A DNA stretch of 9,980 nt from an uncultured Actinomycetes bacterium. GTDB lineage: Bacteria; Actinomycetota; Actinomycetes; Nanopelagicales; Nanopelagicaceae. Each line of letters begins with the position of its first letter. Within the stretch, counting starts at the first letter, position 1. The stretch is taken from positions 1-9,980 of the forward strand of contig CAIUBS010000042.1 of NCBI GenBank assembly GCA_903897475.1. Reading direction: 5' to 3'. The position numbers were made by a program, and so were the translations under genes. Below, piece after piece: positions 6,178 through 9,980 of this stretch. The notes under the pieces are model-generated. The model did not search any database, had not been told where the DNA came from, and was given only the letters and a program-made list of their open reading frames with translations.

Positions 6178-7997
6178 TGCAACAACCAATTATTAGAGCA
6201 CTCACCTGTGGCAGCGTAGATGATGGTAAGAGCACATTAATTGGCCGTCTACTAGTTGCAACCGATTCAATTCCACAAGACACATTGGAAGCTGCCAGAT
6301 TTACTAGAAGAAGTGGTTCAACTATTGCTGCAGGAGAGGTTGATTACAGCTTGTTGACAGATGGCCTAGAGGCAGAGCGGGAGCAGGGAATAACAATCGA
6401 TGTGGCATATCGATCAATGCAGTTAGGCGATGATCAACGATTGATATTAGCTGATGCGCCAGGGCATGAGCAGTACACCAGAAATATGGCAGTTGCAGCC
6501 TCAAGAGCTGATATTGCATTGGTTTTAGTAGATGCTTCTAAAGGTGTTAGAGAGCAAACCCAACGTCACTTAACAATCTGCTCTGTTATGGGAGTAGAAA
6601 AAATAATAATAATTATAAATAAGTTAGATCAATTTGATTACAACCAGGATAAATTTAATGAGATCTGTAATCAATTGGCTCCAGTTATTACCCAACTTAA
6701 ATTAGTAAATCCAACCTTTTTGCCAGTTAGCGCCTTATATGGTCAAAACCTGGCTAGCAGAAGTGAGGTAATAACTTGGTATAAAGGTGAGTGCTTGTTG
6801 GAGTTAATAAAGGGCTTTAAACCAAATAAGCAGGTTGCAAATTATCCAAGATTAGATATCACCTTAAATAAAAATACCCCATCTGGCCGAGTTATATACG
6901 GCAGAGTATTTGGTGGCAGTATAAGTAATAAAGATAAATTGCAGCTTTGGCCAGCTAAGAAAACTGTTGAGATTGCAAAATTATTTGATATCTCAGGTGA
7001 GGTGCAATCAGTAGGAGATGGGCAATCAGTTGCCTTGCAATTTACTCAAGAGATCGATGCGCCAAGGGGGGATATTTTAACCTCGCCAGATTATCCACTT
7101 GAGTTTAATAATAGATTTAAGGCTCAAGTTATCTGGCTAAATGAGGCTCCGTTAATTAGAAGTCGCTCCTATACCTTAATTTCTGGAGTCACTAATGTGG
7201 CAGTAACAGTTACCTCAATCTTGCGACAACATAATTTCACCTCAAGTGATTCATCAGTTTCAGAAACCCTGGCCGTTAATCAAATCGGTGTAATTGAGTT
7301 TGTAGCAGATTCTCAAGTAGCACTTGAAACTTATAGTAAATCTAAGGAGTTTGGTAATTTTATTTTGGTAGATCGGGCCTCAAAGGAAAGTATTGGCGCC
7401 GGTATGGTTATTGCAGCCCTTGGTAGTGGAGACATTACAACCCATAGTTATCAGATTGGTAAGCAGCAAAGATCTGCTCAAAAGCAGCAAAGTAGCAAAG
7501 TTATTTGGTTAACTGGTTTATCTGGTTCAGGCAAATCAACAATTGCAAATGAGCTATCAAATCAATTATTTGCTTTAGGTAAGCATGTTTATGTATTAGA
7601 TGGTGATAATTTAAGATCTGGGTTAAATATTGATTTAGGCTTTACTCCAGCTGATCGAGCAGAGAATGTGAGGCGGGTATCGCAGGTAGCAAAACTAATG
7701 GTCGATGCTGGCTTAATTGTGATTGTTGCCTTGGTAAGTCCCTATTTAAGTGATCGCCAGCGGGCAAAATCAATATTTGAAGCAGATGAATTCTTTGAAA
7801 TCTTTGTTGATACCCCGCTTGAAATTTGTCAGCTGCGAGATAGCAAAGGCTTATATAAGAAGGCAAAGGATGGCAAGATAAGTAATCTTTCTGGAGTTGG
7901 CCAAGAGTATGAAGTGCCTACTGATCCAAATTTAGTAGTTGATGGTAGTAAAGAGGTAGCAAAGATTGTTAAAGAGATTATGGAGAAGATAATTTGA
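6177..7997 (+). CDS. cysNC: Bifunctional sulfate adenylyltransferase subunit 1 / APS kinase
   Basis: The 606-residue fusion carries both remaining steps of sulfate activation. The N-terminal CysN GTPase, an EF-Tu relative that drives ATP sulfurylase, shows CGSVDDGKST (11-20), EREQGITIDVAYR (67-79), DAPGH (93-97) and NKLD (148-151). Beta-barrel domains follow to about residue 420. A Gln/Ser/Lys-rich linker (about 428-441) leads to the APS kinase domain: P-loop GLSGSGKST (447-455), DGDN (475-478), FTPADRAENVRR (489-500), SP (521-522) and RDSKGLYKKA (554-563). This part phosphorylates APS to PAPS. All motifs look intact, so both activities are expected. The fused arrangement is common in actinobacteria. 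Stop and start of the next gene overlap by four bases. PAPS could go to reduction or to sulfotransferases; only a sulfotransferase is seen nearby. Confidence 0.94.
   Translation: MQQPIIRALTCGSVDDGKSTLIGRLLVATDSIPQDTLEAARFTRRSGSTIAAGEVDYSLLTDGLEAEREQGITIDVAYRSMQLGDDQRLILADAPGHEQYTRNMAVAASRADIALVLVDASKGVREQTQRHLTICSVMGVEKIIIIINKLDQFDYNQDKFNEICNQLAPVITQLKLVNPTFLPVSALYGQNLASRSEVITWYKGECLLELIKGFKPNKQVANYPRLDITLNKNTPSGRVIYGRVFGGSISNKDKLQLWPAKKTVEIAKLFDISGEVQSVGDGQSVALQFTQEIDAPRGDILTSPDYPLEFNNRFKAQVIWLNEAPLIRSRSYTLISGVTNVAVTVTSILRQHNFTSSDSSVSETLAVNQIGVIEFVADSQVALETYSKSKEFGNFILVDRASKESIGAGMVIAALGSGDITTHSYQIGKQQRSAQKQQSSKVIWLTGLSGSGKSTIANELSNQLFALGKHVYVLDGDNLRSGLNIDLGFTPADRAENVRRVSQVAKLMVDAGLIVIVALVSPYLSDRQRAKSIFEADEFFEIFVDTPLEICQLRDSKGLYKKAKDGKISNLSGVGQEYEVPTDPNLVVDGSKEVAKIVKEIMEKII
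7982..7985 (+). promoter_or_regulatory. Shine-Dalgarno GGAG supporting a TTG start
   Basis: GGAG ends eight bases before the TTG at 7994. Together with the four-base TTGA overlap with the cysNC stop, this supports TTG as the permease start and translational coupling. Confidence 0.5.
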
Positions 7998-8749
7998 GTT
8001 GGCTTTTATTTGCACTTGCTGGCTCGATTGCGCAATTGGTAGATGGCGCACTTGGAATGGGTTTTGGTCTACTTAGCTCAACTTTATTATTAACTTTGGG
8101 CGCATCAGCGGCGTTGGCATCAACAGCTGTTCATATGGCTGAGCTTTGTACAACTCTTGCCTCCGGTGTCTCACACTGGCGAGTAGATAATATTGATAAG
8201 AAAATTTTGCTTAGGCTAGCAATTCCTGGCGGAATCGGTGCATTTTTAGGTGCTTTGTTTTTATCCTGGATTGATCTATCAACTGGCAAGGTGTTTATCT
8301 CAACCATACTTTTATTCTTAGGATTCCTACTTTTATATCGAAATCTATTTAGCACTCTACCTGGCAATATTATGGATATTAAAAATCCTAAATTTTTATC
8401 TTACTTAGGTTTTTCTGGTGGTTTTGTAGATGCCTCAGGTGGTGGAGGCTGGGGACCAATAGTTACGCCAACATTATTATCAGTTACCAGTGTTGAGCCG
8501 AGAAAAGTAATTGGCACAGTTAGTGCCTCTGAGTTTATTGTTGCTCTATCTGCCTCACTGGGATTTCTAATCAATATCAATCGAATTGATATTGATTGGT
8601 CTGTTGTAGCTGGCCTTGCACTCGGTGGCACCTTAATGGCACCAGTTGCTGCCCTTTTAGCTGGAAAGTTACCTAAGCGAGCACTTGCTAGCTTAGTTGC
8701 AGTAGCAATTATCCTAATTAATGGTTATCGATTATTAGTTGGTAATTAG
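7994..8749 (+). CDS. TauE/SafE-family membrane permease of the cys operon
   Basis: The 251-residue protein is almost entirely hydrophobic, with about seven or eight membrane segments. It shows the internal duplication of TauE/SafE (DUF81) proteins: a first repeat with QLVDGALGMGFGLLSSTLLL (14-33) and a second with GGFVDASGGGGWGPIVTPTLL (142-162), both followed by a loop and paired helices. The family moves sulfur oxyanions or organosulfonates across the inner membrane. Direction and substrate are not readable here. Co-transcription with cysD-cysNC suggests sulfate or sulfite, either uptake of sulfate for activation or release of sulfite. The TTG start overlaps the cysNC stop. The tail overlaps the convergent sulfotransferase gene by four bases. 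No ABC-type or SulP sulfate importer lies in the window. Confidence 0.82.
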   Translation: MSWLLFALAGSIAQLVDGALGMGFGLLSSTLLLTLGASAALASTAVHMAELCTTLASGVSHWRVDNIDKKILLRLAIPGGIGAFLGALFLSWIDLSTGKVFISTILLFLGFLLLYRNLFSTLPGNIMDIKNPKFLSYLGFSGGFVDASGGGGWGPIVTPTLLSVTSVEPRKVIGTVSASEFIVALSASLGFLININRIDIDWSVVAGLALGGTLMAPVAALLAGKLPKRALASLVAVAIILINGYRLLVGN

Positions 8750-9678
8750 TAGTACTGCTTAATCTCAATTCCCTTATCTGATAACTGCTTTAATACCTTT
8801 AAATAAGTTTGTTCAAACTTAGTTGGGGATTTAACCTCATTCTTCCAAAGCCCCATACTCATCTTCTCCTTAGCGAAAGTTTTATCAAACTCAAGCCGTA
8901 ATTGCTCCTGATCTTCTAGATCAAGAAATTTTAGAATTAAGTTATAGGATTGAGTACGGTTGTATAGAATTAAATCCTCTAGCCTTAAATTAATCTTTTT
9001 ATCTACTGAAACTCTTTCTAATCCAAGGTGAGCTAACTCAATTCGCTTTTGCCACCACTTTAGAGCAAGGTGAGGATCATCTGGACCCCACCTCTCTTTA
9101 GAGACAGAGTAAGCCACATCTCTGCCATCTCGGATCATATTTATAAAGTGAGCATCGGGAAGTAGCTTAATTATTCGATTACCATTTTGAATATTTGCAG
9201 GAGTTGAATCTGCAAAGTATTTAATATCAGGTTTTTTAATCTGAGCAGAACTGAGATTTAAATAAAGTTGAATTGAAGCATGATATAAATTTGTTCTTTT
9301 CTCCTTTTTAAAATTAGTAAGTTGCTCATTTAAGAAATCTAACTCAATTGCTTGGCATAGACCCCTTGGGTTTCCCTTTTTACCAACCTCTTGCCACCAT
9401 CTACCACTCATTCGTTGATAGAAAATACTGGTAGCAGATTTTCCTTTAATAAAAATTAATTTACTAAGTAATCGTTTTGTTAACTCACTATTTGTATTTT
9501 CAAAATTCAATGGACGCTTAAAATTTAGATCTAATAAACCAAAACGATCAGTTAGGTATCTAATCTCCCTTGGAAGGCTGGTGTGAACTTGCCGATGATG
9601 ATTAAGTAGATTTACTATCGCAGTTGTGCCGCTACGGCCCGTGCCACCAGAGAATAGGGGCGTAAATGGGGTACTCAT
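8746..9678 (-). CDS. PAPS-dependent sulfotransferase family protein
   Basis: The 310-residue protein has the two PAPS-binding signatures of the sulfotransferase fold. GGTGRSGTT (11-19) is the 5'-phosphosulfate loop directly after the first strand. FINMIRDGRDVAYSV (178-192) is the 3'-phosphate site, with Arg183 and Ser191 in the expected places. STPANI (158-163) lies in the middle of the fold, and RLEDLI (232-237) matches the strand that follows the 3' site in bacterial homologues. No signal peptide or membrane anchor is seen, so a cytosolic enzyme is likely. It would transfer sulfate from PAPS to a hydroxyl or amine of an unidentified acceptor such as a glycan, lipid or small metabolite. It faces the cys operon tail to tail, and that operon makes its donor. 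The ATG at 9678 is supported by TACGCT six bases upstream. Confidence 0.82.
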   Translation of the reverse strand: MSTPFTPLFSGGTGRSGTTAIVNLLNHHRQVHTSLPREIRYLTDRFGLLDLNFKRPLNFENTNSELTKRLLSKLIFIKGKSATSIFYQRMSGRWWQEVGKKGNPRGLCQAIELDFLNEQLTNFKKEKRTNLYHASIQLYLNLSSAQIKKPDIKYFADSTPANIQNGNRIIKLLPDAHFINMIRDGRDVAYSVSKERWGPDDPHLALKWWQKRIELAHLGLERVSVDKKINLRLEDLILYNRTQSYNLILKFLDLEDQEQLRLEFDKTFAKEKMSMGLWKNEVKSPTKFEQTYLKVLKQLSDKGIEIKQYY

Positions 9679-9684
9679 TTAGTT

Positions 9685-9690
9685 AGCGTA
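9685..9690 (-). promoter_or_regulatory. -10 element TACGCT, leaderless promoter of the sulfotransferase gene
   Basis: On the minus strand TACGCT is followed by six bases and the ATG at 9678, with no Shine-Dalgarno sequence. The gene therefore seems to have its own promoter although it lies 82 bases downstream of the SIMPL gene on the same strand. Confidence 0.55.
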
Positions 9691-9760
9691 TCGGCAATCT
9701 TTAATAAATCTGCCTGGTGGTTAAAATTCACAGAATTACTTAAGAGTTTGCGCTTATAAA

Positions 9761-9980
9761 CTATTTTAGCTCCCAGCTAATAAATAGTGATACCTCAACC
9801 TTAGTTGAGCCCATATCAAATGATGTGCCAAGTGCTTCTTTACTAGTTGCCATTGGCATAACTGGTGATTCAGATCCACTTTCATTAATCGATAAGATCT
9901 TGCCTAATTTCTTACCAGTTAACTGTGCGTAATCCTGAGCCTTTAGCTTTGCCTTAGCAATTGCATCTGCTCTTGCACTC
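9761..9980 (-). CDS. SIMPL domain (DUF541) protein, C-terminal part
   Basis: A minus-strand frame enters from the window edge and ends at TAG (complement of 9761-9763), leaving 72 complete codons. The sequence is typical of the end of SIMPL/DUF541 domains: a helix ARADAIAKAKLKAQDYAQL, then TGKKLGKILSINES, a short Ser/Pro/Met-rich loop, and a final strand VEVSLFISWELK preceded by a Gly-Ser turn. These proteins are usually exported to the cell envelope and are linked to stress tolerance; their mechanism is poorly known. The start, and any signal peptide, lies beyond the window. The stop is 82 bases before the sulfotransferase ATG. Confidence 0.75.
   Translation of the reverse strand, partial: SARADAIAKAKLKAQDYAQLTGKKLGKILSINESGSESPVMPMATSKEALGTSFDMGSTKVEVSLFISWELK

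Noticed and set aside
8401..8631. Antisense open frames such as this one and 3185-3391, 5643-5861 and 7642-7866 (all -)
   Set aside because: They lie wholly inside strongly supported genes, show no family motifs and have low-complexity or mirror-like composition expected of shadow frames.
9766..9780. Inverted repeat TTAGCT-CCC-AGCTAA near the SIMPL stop
   Set aside because: It lies inside the last codons and is not followed by a T-run on the minus strand, so it does not qualify as a terminator.

Overview
The window (9,980 bases, roughly 40 % G+C by eye) looks like a gene-dense piece of a small, streamlined, low-GC actinobacterial genome. The signs are a histidinol-phosphatase HisN of the actinobacterial inositol-monophosphatase type, a fused CysN-CysC protein, an I78-like inhibitor domain, very short intergenic gaps, and leaderless start codons sitting 6-7 bases after a TANNNT -10 element. 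A planktonic freshwater lineage such as acI/Nanopelagicales would fit, but that is an inference from style, not a proven placement.

Layout. 1-204: 3' end of a gene with an I78/potato-inhibitor-like domain (+). 227-712: small DUF4864-like lipoprotein (-). 713-993: the longest gap, holding two promoters, a 7-bp inverted repeat and a possible gene relic. 994-1776: hisN (+). 1787-2698: choline-kinase/APH-like phosphotransferase (-). 2721-5177: large FAD oxidoreductase-GcvT fusion of the dimethylglycine/sarcosine dehydrogenase family (+). 5272-8749: operon cysD, cysNC, tauE-like permease (+). 8746-9678: PAPS-type sulfotransferase (-), overlapping the tail of the permease gene by 4 bases. 9761-9980: C-terminal part of a SIMPL/DUF541 protein (-).

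Two themes connect the genes. (a) Sulfate activation: CysD and CysNC make APS and then PAPS, the permease-like protein may move a sulfur oxyanion, and the neighbouring sulfotransferase would consume PAPS. No PAPS reductase or sulfite reductase is in the window, so the local context fits sulfation of a metabolite or glycan at least as well as cysteine synthesis. (b) Methylated amines: the phosphotransferase and the dimethylglycine/sarcosine-type dehydrogenase are fired divergently from a 22-bp gap, suggesting co-regulated handling of choline- or betaine-derived compounds and feeding of one-carbon units to folate.

The most striking DNA-level observation is the start architecture. All six genes that begin a transcription unit and whose start is visible carry TANNNT 6 or 7 bases before the start codon and no convincing Shine-Dalgarno sequence. 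The two genes inside the cys operon have Shine-Dalgarno-like sequences instead. At 2699-2720 two such promoters face away from each other and share one TA dinucleotide, an exactly symmetric bidirectional leaderless promoter. No insertion sequence, CRISPR array, tRNA or rRNA was seen.
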